DNA of 64,000 nt from Cellulomonadaceae bacterium (GTDB lineage Bacteria; Actinomycetota; Actinomycetes; Actinomycetales; Cellulomonadaceae): contig JAIRQO010000048.1 of NCBI GenBank assembly GCA_031256435.1, forward strand, positions 62,001 to 126,000, written 5' to 3'. Numbering within the stretch: the first letter of the stretch is position 1; every line of letters begins with the position of its first letter. The notes under the pieces are model-generated. The model was not told the origin of the DNA. It did no database searches and saw only the letters and a list, made by a program, of their open reading frames with translations. The position numbers were made by a program, and so were the translations under genes. Positions 30,234 through 39,190 of the stretch are shown piece after piece.

Positions 30234-31751
30234 ATGTCCATTCCGTTGCTTCACGTTGTCACCTCGGCTCAGTTGCCATCGCCCGTACCTGACTCCCCTG
30301 ACCCCGCAACCCTCATCGGCGCCCTCCCCCTCAACGAGCCACCCGTGGCGTGGGTGCGGCGCGGGGACGGCCTCATCGGATGGGGCGAGGCAGCCCGTTG
30401 GGAGGGCTCCGGGCCTGGCCGTTTTGCCGAGGCGAGCGCGTGGTGGCGCGAGGTGACGCGCGCTGCCGCCGTGGATGACGCTGTGGGCGTGTGCGGCAGT
30501 GGCCTGGTGGCATTCGGTTCTTTTGCTTTCGACGATGCATCGGCCGAGAATTCTGTTCTCATCGTCCCGCGCGTGGTGCTAGGGAGGAGAGCTGACGGCG
30601 CGTGGATGACCACCGTGTTTGGGGATGGACGCGGGAGTTCTGGTGATGATCGCGGCTGTGTTGGAGGGCCAGGTGCTGAACATGGGGCCGGTGGTGGAGA
30701 TGAGTCCGGTGAAGATCGCTGCGTAGTTGGTGACACCGCGGATGCGCGTGCTCGGTACTGCTCCATGGTGGACAACGCCGTGGGGCGGATCAGTGCTGGC
30801 GAGTTGGAGAAGGTGGTGCTGGCTCGGGCGGAATCCGCGAGCGTGGAGGCTGGGCTCACTGTCAAGGAAATCTTGATGCGTCTGGCTACTCGCTTTGACA
30901 CCACCTGGGCCTTCCATGTGGCCGGGTTAGTGGGCGCAACTCCGGAAATGTTGGTCCGCACCGAACGCGGCTTGGCGCTCTCTCGCGTTCTTGCAGGAAC
31001 GATTCGTCGTGAAGAATCAGACACGGATGATGACGCGCTGCTGCGATCCGCACAGTTGGCTCGCTCGTCGAAGGACCTCCTCGAGCACCAACATGCCGTG
31101 GAATCGGTAGCGCAGGCCCTGGAACCTTTCTGTGCCTCCATGAATGTTCCCGAGCAGCCGTTTGTTTTGCACCTGCCTAACGTGATGCACCTGGCTAGTG
31201 ATGTCACCGGAGTGTTGAACGCCGACGAGGCTCGTACGTCATTGGAACTGGCAGCCGCTTTACATCCCTCCGCGGCTGTGTGCGGTACGCCGCGAGCCGC
31301 GGCGCAGGCCGTGATCACCGAGTTGGAAGGCTTTGATCGCGGGCGATACTCCGGCCCCGTAGGCTGGATGGGCGCCGACGGAGATGGCGAATGGGGCATC
31401 GCCTTGCGCTGCGCAAGATTGGACGATGCTGGGCTTGACGAGGCTGGGCGGTTGAGCCAGGCGCATAGCGCCGACGGTCGAAACCCCCAGGCCAATGCCC
31501 CTGCGGGGTGGTTGAGCCAGGCGCATAGCGCTGACGGCGTGAGGCTAGACGATGCTGGGCGGTTGAGCCAGGCGCGTAGCGCCGACGGTCGAAACCCCCA
31601 ACCTCCCGCCGCCGCGAGTGCGAACAAATCACCGCAACGCGCGCGCCTGTATGCCGGATGCGGGGTGGTGGGAGCCTCCACCCCGGAATCCGAATACGCG
31701 GAATCCGAAGCTAAACTTCAGCCCATGCGCTGGGCTCTCTCCGCCGGTTAA
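30234..31751 (+). CDS. menF: Isochorismate synthase with repeat insertions
   Basis: [41 protein letters not shown]. Confidence 0.9.
   Translation: MSIPLLHVVTSAQLPSPVPDSPDPATLIGALPLNEPPVAWVRRGDGLIGWGEAARWEGSGPGRFAEASAWWREVTRAAAVDDAVGVCGSGLVAFGSFAFDDASAENSVLIVPRVVLGRRADGAWMTTVFGDGRGSSGDDRGCVGGPGAEHGAGGGDESGEDRCVVGDTADARARYCSMVDNAVGRISAGELEKVVLARAESASVEAGLTVKEILMRLATRFDTTWAFHVAGLVGATPEMLVRTERGLALSRVLAGTIRREESDTDDDALLRSAQLARSSKDLLEHQHAVESVAQALEPFCASMNVPEQPFVLHLPNVMHLASDVTGVLNADEARTSLELAAALHPSAAVCGTPRAAAQAVITELEGFDRGRYSGPVGWMGADGDGEWGIALRCARLDDAGLDEAGRLSQAHSADGRNPQANAPAGWLSQAHSADGVRLDDAGRLSQARSADGRNPQPPAAASANKSPQRARLYAGCGVVGASTPESEYAESEAKLQPMRWALSAG
31450..31597. repeat. Three family C palindromic repeats inside isochorismate synthase CDS
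   Basis: cggttgagccaggcgcatagcgccgacggtcgaaaccccc at 31450 and 31561, truncated copy at 31509. Confidence 0.9.
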
Positions 31752-31779
31752 GCCGCCCCAACGGTTGAGGCACCCCGCC

Positions 31780-31816
31780 TGTTGAGGAGTTCACGTAGTG
31801 GACGTCTCGAAATCAC
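31780..31816. repeat. Family C-like palindromic repeat
   Basis: gttgaggagttcacgtagtggacgtctcgaaatcac. Confidence 0.65.
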
Positions 31817-31829
31817 GTCCACGCCAGCC

Positions 31830-33830
31830 CTATGGGCTCGGGACCGGAACGGACTCGGCGGGAGTTTCGTCGCGCACGGCAAGGGTGACGTGGACCTCAG
31901 AGGCGTGACCATCACGAACAATCAGCAACGTGACTGGATCATTGGCAGAGCGCTCACGCACGTAGGCGGCCACAGATTCAGCTCCTGTGGCGGGTAGATC
32001 GTTGAAAGCCACAATCACGTCATCCACACGCAGGCCCGCCTTGTCCGCAGGCGATCCGGGTGAGACGGAGGCAATCACGGCCCCACGCCGGGTGACTCCG
32101 TCCGCCGTGGCAATGCCGGGTGTCATGGTCACACCCAGGAACGCGTGCTGCGCTACACCGTTGGCGATCAGTTGATCGCCAATACTCCGCGCCAGGTTCA
32201 CGGGAATGGCAAAACCGAGTCCAATCGAGCCGCCCTGACCAGCAGCGTTGACGGTCATCGTCGCAATAGATGAGGAAATGCCGATCACTTGACCTTGGGC
32301 GTTGAACACCGGTCCACCAGAGTTGCCAGGGTTGATGGCGGCGTCAATCTGAATCGCGTTTGTGACCGTGGTGGTTCCTGTGCCGGAACCACCAGCGTCC
32401 ACAGGACGATTGATGGCTGAGACCACCCCGGTAGTGACCGTGTTGGCCAAGCCGAGCGGGTTGCCCACAGCCATGACGGCATCCCCCACCTGCACCGTAG
32501 AAGAATCACCCATGGCTACGGGTGGAATTCCGGCAGCGGTATCAGGCAGTTTGACGATGGCCAGATCCGTGGTGGGATCAAGACCCACGATGCCGGACTC
32601 AAACACCCTGCCGTCAGTCAGCGTCACCAGCACCTTGTCCTGCTGCGCGCCCTCTACTACGTGATTGTTGGTCAGGATGTGGCCGTCCGTGTCCACTACC
32701 AGACCGGAACCTTGTGCTTCACCGCTCGCGTTTTCCACTTGGATAGACACCACAGACGGCTTAACGGCCGCAGCAACGGCAGGCCAATCCGGAGCGGTCT
32801 CACTGGAATTGGTGACCGGTGGCGGATCCGTTTCTTGGCTGCTGGCGGTATTCAGGGACACTGGCGTGCCCACTCCCGGCCTGGCAAAATGGCTGACAAT
32901 ACCCGAGACCAAAGCGCTCACCAGGGCTGCGGCAATAACGGCAGCCACAATGACGCGGCCCATCTTGACTGGCGCTTGTGCTGAGGGTTGAACTGTGCCC
33001 GGAAGTTGGTCCTGGGCCATCTGTTGGCTTGGTGTCGGCGCCGAGGGTTGGCCCTGTGTTGGGGTTGGGGCTGGCGCAATACCTCCCAATGCTGGGATCG
33101 CCGCAGGTTGAGGCCCCGTGTAGGGATGTGCCGTGTCCGGCGATTGCGTGGGATACGGACTCGTCGGGGCTCCCGGTTGAGTGGGATAGGGACCCGCCGT
33201 TCCTGCCGGTTGAGTGGGATACGGACCTTGCGCCCCTGCTTGCTGGGTGGGATACGGCGCTGGACTCGGGAAGCCAGGCGCGGGGAATGCTGAGACAGGC
33301 TGCGCCGCGCCGGGCGAGCCAGGAACCGGGGATACCGTTACTGGTACTGGAGGTGCCGGGACAGGAGGAACCGGTGCCGATGTACCTTGTGGACTCCCCA
33401 CAGCACCAGGTGTGCCGCCAGGTGCGGCAAAGGGGTCTGTCACCCCGCCTGGACCGATGCCACCGTCCCTTACCCCAGCAAGGTTCGGCAACGGTGCAGT
33501 GGTGTGAATCTGTGTGTGAATCTCTTCAGTGGGATGGTCCGCAGTGGGATGATTCTCCGTGGGGCGATCCACCGCGGGAGAGCCATCGACCGGTAACGGC
33601 GTTGCCGAAACAGGTGCAGGCGCTGGTTCAGACGGGACGCTCAGCGGTTGCGTTTCGCCAATCGCGGCGGTGTCATCCCCGGACTCACTCGCTGTTGCCG
33701 TTTCGTCGCCCACCGTGCTCACATCTACCTGCTCCACGTTAACCAGTTCCGCGTTGACCTGCTCCGCGTCGCGCTGATCCCCATGACCTACCTCAGGTTG
33801 GTCCGGGTTCACGCCATTCTCGTTGTCCAT
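31830..33830 (-). CDS. HtrA/DegP-like membrane serine protease with PDZ domain and Pro/Gln-rich N-terminal repeats
   Basis: TNNHVVEGA, IQIDAAINPGNSGGPVFN, PDZ RGAVIASVSPGSPADKAGLRVDDVIVAFN; YPTQ repeats. Confidence 0.93.
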   Translation of the reverse strand: MDNENGVNPDQPEVGHGDQRDAEQVNAELVNVEQVDVSTVGDETATASESGDDTAAIGETQPLSVPSEPAPAPVSATPLPVDGSPAVDRPTENHPTADHPTEEIHTQIHTTAPLPNLAGVRDGGIGPGGVTDPFAAPGGTPGAVGSPQGTSAPVPPVPAPPVPVTVSPVPGSPGAAQPVSAFPAPGFPSPAPYPTQQAGAQGPYPTQPAGTAGPYPTQPGAPTSPYPTQSPDTAHPYTGPQPAAIPALGGIAPAPTPTQGQPSAPTPSQQMAQDQLPGTVQPSAQAPVKMGRVIVAAVIAAALVSALVSGIVSHFARPGVGTPVSLNTASSQETDPPPVTNSSETAPDWPAVAAAVKPSVVSIQVENASGEAQGSGLVVDTDGHILTNNHVVEGAQQDKVLVTLTDGRVFESGIVGLDPTTDLAIVKLPDTAAGIPPVAMGDSSTVQVGDAVMAVGNPLGLANTVTTGVVSAINRPVDAGGSGTGTTTVTNAIQIDAAINPGNSGGPVFNAQGQVIGISSSIATMTVNAAGQGGSIGLGFAIPVNLARSIGDQLIANGVAQHAFLGVTMTPGIATADGVTRRGAVIASVSPGSPADKAGLRVDDVIVAFNDLPATGAESVAAYVRERSANDPVTLLIVRDGHASEVHVTLAVRDETPAESVPVPSP

Positions 33831-34209
33831 CATTGTCACCTTCGTTGTCCACACTGGCCCGTAGCCAATTTCTTCTGCTGCCTCACTGTACCCACTCCCC
33901 TGCCCTCACGGCGGCATTCCAAGGAGATGCCCAGGCACGACACAGCGAATTCGCAGCAAGGTATCGCTTATCCTTCGTACCAGTACCGCAGGCCAACGCA
34001 TCGTTACGTTGTCCCATGGTCCCGCGCTCGGCGAAATCCACCGTGACGAATTCCCAGACAATACTGCCCTGACGATTCCATGAGTGTACCCAATCCATCG
34101 TCAAATGCCTGCGCCACACGCCGCAAATACGAACATATGTACGTTTCGCTGTTACGCTCTGAACCAGGGGCAACCTCTACACAAACGACCCTCGGCAAAG
34201 GAGCCAGTT

Positions 34210-34854
34210 ATGAACAATCGCATCACGCGCGCTATCGCGGCCATCGGCACAGCGGCGCTGCTCGTGTCCGGGTGCGCCATCATTTCACAGGAGTCGGAGG
34301 AACTCCCTCATACCGATGGCCTTGCTGCCACGGACTCTGTAGAGATTGACACCGCGCCAGGGCTTGAGGCCGCCGTCATTGCCGAGGAGCCAACAGAGGC
34401 AAACCCCATTGGCGAGCCCTTGCCCGACGAAGATATGCTCACTGAGGAACCCTTGGAGGCAGAAATCGCCCCTGACCCGGACGCAACATTCAACCAATCC
34501 CTTGCGGACTTTGTGTTTGACGCACAGGCTGACATCCCTGCCGAACGGAGTGCCGCTGAGAACGCGCTGGGTGCCGCCATTCGGGAGGTTCGCATTCGTG
34601 CAGTTCACCCGGATACCCTGAATATCACGTACGTCTACGCCGAAGATCCCGGAATCGAGGACGTCGAATCCCATTACGGGAGTCTGGCCAACACGTTGCA
34701 GGGAACTGCGGATGCGTGGATCAGCGCGATGCAGGCGGCAGGAGTGACCGTGGACGGCGATGCCGGAATGTGGGTCCTGCTTACGTTCATTGACCCTGCC
34801 GATAACGTCATCTACGAGCGCTACCTCATGGCATCCGATGCAGCAGGTGACTAA
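34210..34854 (+). CDS. Putative lipoprotein
   Basis: MNNRITRAIAAIGTAALLVSGC lipobox. Confidence 0.7.
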   Translation: MNNRITRAIAAIGTAALLVSGCAIISQESEELPHTDGLAATDSVEIDTAPGLEAAVIAEEPTEANPIGEPLPDEDMLTEEPLEAEIAPDPDATFNQSLADFVFDAQADIPAERSAAENALGAAIREVRIRAVHPDTLNITYVYAEDPGIEDVESHYGSLANTLQGTADAWISAMQAAGVTVDGDAGMWVLLTFIDPADNVIYERYLMASDAAGD

Positions 34855-34893
34855 AGTGCCACCAGATGCGACAGAGCCAGGAGACGCCACGCC

Positions 34894-35256
34894 ATGACAA
34901 CCCTCAACCACCACCTCGTGTTCAATGACCAGGGACTCATCCCCGCTATCGTGCAACAGGAGGGCACTCGGGAAGTCCTCATGCTCGCCTGGATGGACGA
35001 GGAAGCGATTCGCAGAACCCTCAGCGAAGGGAGGGTGACCTATTGGTCCAGATCGCGCGGTGAATACTGGCGGAAGGGTGATACCTCGGGGCATGTGCAG
35101 CACCTGATCTCTATGTCCACCGATTGTGACCGAGACACCCTTCTTGTCACGGTGAACCAAGTGGGTGCCGCTTGCCACACGGGAACGCACACCTGCTTTG
35201 ACGGACGAGAGTTATCAGAGATTTCAGAGATAGCGGAGACCTCAACAACCGCGTGA
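34894..35256 (+). CDS. hisI: Phosphoribosyl-AMP cyclohydrolase
   Basis: [42 protein letters not shown]. Confidence 0.95.
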   Translation: MTTLNHHLVFNDQGLIPAIVQQEGTREVLMLAWMDEEAIRRTLSEGRVTYWSRSRGEYWRKGDTSGHVQHLISMSTDCDRDTLLVTVNQVGAACHTGTHTCFDGRELSEISEIAETSTTA

Positions 35257-35283
35257 CGGCGATCCGCTGGTGTTGTGAAGGGT

Positions 35284-35528
35284 GTGGGTCTCCTCACCTT
35301 CCCAGGAACATGTCCGATAACATCCCCGGAACCTGCCTGGCCGAACCACCTGAAAAATACCCCATAAATACCCAGAAATACTGGCGTGGAGACCCACCTC
35401 TGGGCCCTGAATGTGACCAACGCCATAGGCTTGTTATCATCCGGTTCACCTCATAGTGAACCGGGGCGTCGTACGGTGAAGATAGGCCAACGCCCGCGCA
35501 CATGTGCCTGCGCCTGCGGAGGCACATG
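35284..35528. promoter_or_regulatory. Structured intergenic region with three perfect inverted repeats
   Basis: GTGGGTCTCC(35284)/GGAGACCCAC(35398); CCGGTTCAC(35441)/GTGAACCGG(35456); CATGTGCCT(35501)/AGGCACATG(35520). Confidence 0.55.
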
Positions 35529-35592
35529 ACCATCGTCGTTCAATATTCACGCCGCCAGCGTTGGTGGGGTGGACTTGCCCCAGGAGGCATCT

Positions 35593-38376
35593 GTGAAAAC
35601 ATCGCGGCTCGCTACCTCGCCCACGTTCGTTGCCCACCGGGGTGCTGTGGTCCAAAGAGGTGCACTGTCTCGCAGGGATGCTCTGGCTCGCAGGGGTGCA
35701 CTGGCCCGCAGAATCGGCATTGCCGTAACCGCCAGTGCGCTGGTCATGGCTGGGTTGCCTCTCTCCGCCTCGGCCACCCCCGGGATGTCTGCTGGCGGGA
35801 TGTCCACTAGCGTGATCGCCAGCGAGCGGGCTGGCTCCACCGTGAACCATGCGGGTCTATCCGCCAAGAAGATTGCCATCAAGAAGGGCAAGGCAAAGAT
35901 CACCGGAACTGCCAAGTTTGGGTCCACATTGACAGCGAAAGCCTCAGGATTCACCGCCTCACCCAAGCCGAAAGGGCTGAAATACACCTATACCTGGTAT
36001 CGCGGCTCCACCAAGATCACGGCCACCAGCACCACGGCTAAAAGCGTGAAGTACACGTTGGCCGCCGCCGATGTGGGGAAAGTCATCACCGTGAAGGTCA
36101 AGGCCGTGGCCACCGGTTCCACCAAAGCCAAATACACTGCTCAAACCGTCACCAGTGCAGGAACGGCGAAAGTGGCGGCCATCCAATTGAGCGCTGGCAC
36201 CGTGAAACTCTCGGGTGACATCCGAGTGAACAGCAAAGTGACTGCCTCAGCCGCTGGATTCTCCGCAACACCCAAACCAGCGGGCATCCTGTATACCTAC
36301 ACGTGGATGGCCAACGGAACCAAGGTGTCTGCGGTAAACTCCACCGCCACCTCCACCACGTTTGTTCCTAAGACGGGCACGGAGGGCAAGAAACTCACCG
36401 TCTCAGTCCTGGCTGCAGCCACGGGTGTCACCAAAGCCGGCTTTACCACCCGTACCGTCACGTCCGCTGCCACGGCAGGCGTGGGAACTGCCCCAGGCGC
36501 TGGTGCTGCTCCGGCAGTCACACCCACGGATCCGCCCGCTCCGCTTCCCTCAACCCCCACCACCACTCCGGACGGCACCCAACCGAGCACACCCACCACA
36601 CCGGTGAACCCGCCAACGGGTAAACCCACTGAGCCTCAGGCAATCCCGGTGCCCGTGGATGACTTCATCACCCCAGCGGTGGCGTGCAACCCCACCAACG
36701 CTGCTTCCGGGACCACACCGCGCAGCACGTCAGTGAATGTTCTGTCCAACGATACGAATGCTTCGGGCCTCACTCCCATCCTGACCGTTCCGTCCACTGA
36801 TGCAGGTTCTTGGACAATCAATGGGGACGCCACGGTGACCTTTACTCCTGCCCCCGGGTATTACGGCAACGCCACCAACTCGTATACCCTCCCAGGCGCG
36901 CAGACCTCGGCCAACATCACCGCCCCCGTCTCGGGCGATGACGCCACCTGCTCACCGCTCGTTGCTGTAGGCATGGTGCGTTCTGGTGACCCCATCTCCC
37001 AAACAACCGGAACGGGCACTACGGCGAATGTGTCCACCGGCTCCGGGCGCAACGCTCCGGTGAACGCAGCCTTCGCCAACCCGCTCCAGGTGACCGTGAC
37101 TAATGAGGATCAAGATGGCGCCGGTGTTGCCGCTGGTAAACCGGTGCCCGGGGTCCTGGTCACCTTCACCACGTCCTCCACGGGGTCCAGTCCCTCCACC
37201 ACTCTGACGGAGTCCGCCACAGGCGCCACAGTAACGCTGAGTGCCACCACAGCCACCACGGATGAGAACGGCGTGGCTCAGGTGTTCGCCACTGCGGGAC
37301 CGAAGGCCACGGCCAGCGCCATTACCGTGTATGCCACTTTCAAAGATCCGGCAACCGGGAAAGCATCAGCATCTACCAACCACAACCGGGTCACGTTTGG
37401 ACTCACGATCACGGACTGTGAATCGTCCGTACCCACGCTGCCGCCGATCCAAATAGTGGATCCCGTTACCGCCCTGGGGTACGTGGACCAACTGATCGCT
37501 TCACCCATGTTGCCCAACTATGTGCGTGACCAAGTACCCATCAGCGATGGCGGCGTGCGCAACGGGCAGTGGCCAGACTGGCACAATGACTCGAACAATG
37601 ACGGCGTGTGGGACAACGGCGGCTTCACCGCCAGCACGCGCGTGTTCCCCGGAGTCAGTGGGGATTCCACGGTGTTCTCGGCAAACTCGAGCGGCATCTT
37701 TGGCTATGACCCCGGCAAGACCACTCCAGGCTCCGCCACCACGGCGTACTGGTTTACTGGCAATGGCCGCAATGACAGGGATGACATCCTCGCCAGAGAT
37801 ATTCAGAGCGTAGTCAACCTGGTTCCCAGCGCCGACCCTTACACCAACTGCTCCGTGCAATCCGGCACGTACCTTGAACCCTATGGCGGAACTCGCGTGA
37901 CGTTCCAACGTGGCGACCTCAACATTGAACACATGGTGGCCTTGGGCAACGCCTGGCTCAGTGGGTCCGGCAACTGGAATGACCAGCAAATGCATGCCTT
38001 TGCCACCGACCCGTTGGAACTTGTCCCGGCAGATAACACGCTGAACAACGTGAAGTCCTCCATGTCCACGGACCAATGGATTCCGCCTTACAAAGATTAC
38101 GTGTGTACCTACGTGACCCGGCAGGTCATGCTGAAGTACAAGTACAACCTGGGAGTCACGGATGCCGAGCGCTCGGCCATGAAGGCAGTGCTCAGCAATG
38201 TTGGTACGACGACGATCACACCTAAGACAGACTCGTCCAGCAAAGCCACGGATTACTCGGGCGGTATTCCTGCCAACCTCTGCAACCGTGACACCTCCGT
38301 GTATTGGTGGGACATGTCCAACGCTGGCGGCTATGACACCACCGCGCATGACCTGGGCTGGGGCATGCTGAAGTAG
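35593..38376 (+). CDS. Secreted multi-domain protein with Ig-like repeats and C-terminal HNH/DUF1524-type nuclease
   Basis: Signal peptide-like N-terminus; two GxxxVGSTLTAKA-type repeats; C-terminal NIEHMVALGNAWLSGSGNWNDQQMHAFATDPLELVPADNTLNNVKSS. Confidence 0.82.
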   Translation: MKTSRLATSPTFVAHRGAVVQRGALSRRDALARRGALARRIGIAVTASALVMAGLPLSASATPGMSAGGMSTSVIASERAGSTVNHAGLSAKKIAIKKGKAKITGTAKFGSTLTAKASGFTASPKPKGLKYTYTWYRGSTKITATSTTAKSVKYTLAAADVGKVITVKVKAVATGSTKAKYTAQTVTSAGTAKVAAIQLSAGTVKLSGDIRVNSKVTASAAGFSATPKPAGILYTYTWMANGTKVSAVNSTATSTTFVPKTGTEGKKLTVSVLAAATGVTKAGFTTRTVTSAATAGVGTAPGAGAAPAVTPTDPPAPLPSTPTTTPDGTQPSTPTTPVNPPTGKPTEPQAIPVPVDDFITPAVACNPTNAASGTTPRSTSVNVLSNDTNASGLTPILTVPSTDAGSWTINGDATVTFTPAPGYYGNATNSYTLPGAQTSANITAPVSGDDATCSPLVAVGMVRSGDPISQTTGTGTTANVSTGSGRNAPVNAAFANPLQVTVTNEDQDGAGVAAGKPVPGVLVTFTTSSTGSSPSTTLTESATGATVTLSATTATTDENGVAQVFATAGPKATASAITVYATFKDPATGKASASTNHNRVTFGLTITDCESSVPTLPPIQIVDPVTALGYVDQLIASPMLPNYVRDQVPISDGGVRNGQWPDWHNDSNNDGVWDNGGFTASTRVFPGVSGDSTVFSANSSGIFGYDPGKTTPGSATTAYWFTGNGRNDRDDILARDIQSVVNLVPSADPYTNCSVQSGTYLEPYGGTRVTFQRGDLNIEHMVALGNAWLSGSGNWNDQQMHAFATDPLELVPADNTLNNVKSSMSTDQWIPPYKDYVCTYVTRQVMLKYKYNLGVTDAERSAMKAVLSNVGTTTITPKTDSSSKATDYSGGIPANLCNRDTSVYWWDMSNAGGYDTTAHDLGWGMLK

Positions 38377-38395
38377 CCGTCCAGCACACCTTCGC

Positions 38396-38437
38396 AAGGG
38401 CCTTCTTGCTGCGCCATGTCGCAGCGAGAAGGCCCTT
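38396..38437. terminator. Rho-independent-like hairpin downstream of nuclease gene
   Basis: AAGGGCCTTCTTGCTGCG-ccatgt-CGCAGCGAGAAGGCCCTT. Confidence 0.85.
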
Positions 38438-38469
38438 CGTCGTCGTACACCGCCAGCCCCTCCCCCCAC

Positions 38470-38600
38470 GCCGCCGTGGGCCAGGATCACCCACCTACCT
38501 ATCGTCGTGGGCCCGGATCACCCACTCAAAGGCGCTCTTTAGGTGAGCCATCCGGGCCCACAACGGAAGAACACGAACCCATCCGGGCCCAGAACGCGCG
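38470..38600. repeat. Family A repeat cluster
   Basis: gtgggcccggatcacccactcaaaggcgctctttaggtgagccatccgggcccacaacg palindrome plus partial copies. Confidence 0.85.
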
Positions 38601-38660
38601 GTGTTCGGCAGGTTCTCACCTCCCCCCGCACACCATCAATCCCCAAACGAGGGCACAACA

Positions 38661-38694
38661 AAGGCCGCCTCCCTCGTGTGAGGGAAGCGGCCTT
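38661..38694. terminator. Hairpin downstream of grcA/pfl operon
   Basis: AAGGCCGCCTCCCTC-gtgt-GAGGGAAGCGGCCTT. Confidence 0.8.
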
Positions 38695-38713
38695 GGCCGT
38701 TGTTTAACGAAGG

Positions 38714-38750
38714 TGGTTTCGACCGTCGCACCTACGGTGCTGGCTCAACC
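38714..38750. repeat. Family C palindromic repeat
   Basis: ggtttcgaccgtcgcacctacggtgctggctcaacc. Confidence 0.75.
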
Positions 38751-38915
38751 ACCCGAGATCCTGCGATCCGCAACGCGGCCACCGGATGACAGTGTCAGCT
38801 CAACCACCCGAGATCCTGCGATCCGCAGCGCGGCCGCAGGATGACAGGGTCAACTCAACCGCCCGAGATCCTGCGATCCGCAGCGCGGCCACCGGATGAC
38901 AGGGACAGTGAGAGC
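38747..38915. repeat. Three tandem 55-bp units of family B
   Basis: gagatcctgcgatccgca begins at 38755, 38810 and 38865 (exact 55-bp period). Confidence 0.93.
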
Positions 38916-38941
38916 GCCCGCAGGATGACGGAGGGCCGGAA

Positions 38942-39190
38942 TCACGCAGAGGCGTGGAAGGTACGGCTGATGACGTCCCGCTGCTGCTCCTTGGTGAGCT
39001 TCACAAAGTTCACGGCGTAGCCGGACACGCGGACGGTCAACTGCGGGTAGTTCTCGGGGTGTTCCATCGCGTCTTCCAACGTCTCCTTGTTCAGGACGTT
39101 GATGTTGGCGTGGTACAGACCCTTGACGCCACCAGTGTCTTCCCGGCGTTCCTTCATGTCTGAAAAGCGCTCGTCGAATGTTTTGGTCAT
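38942..39190 (-). CDS. grcA: Autonomous glycyl radical domain protein (split PFL C-terminus)
   Basis: [32 protein letters not shown]. Confidence 0.92.
   Translation of the reverse strand: MTKTFDERFSDMKERREDTGGVKGLYHANINVLNKETLEDAMEHPENYPQLTVRVSGYAVNFVKLTKEQQRDVISRTFHASA

Noticed and set aside
38747-38915. Possible CRISPR array with 55-bp period
   Set aside because: The whole 55-bp unit is repeated, not alternating repeat and unique spacer; similar units occur dispersed and inside genes.
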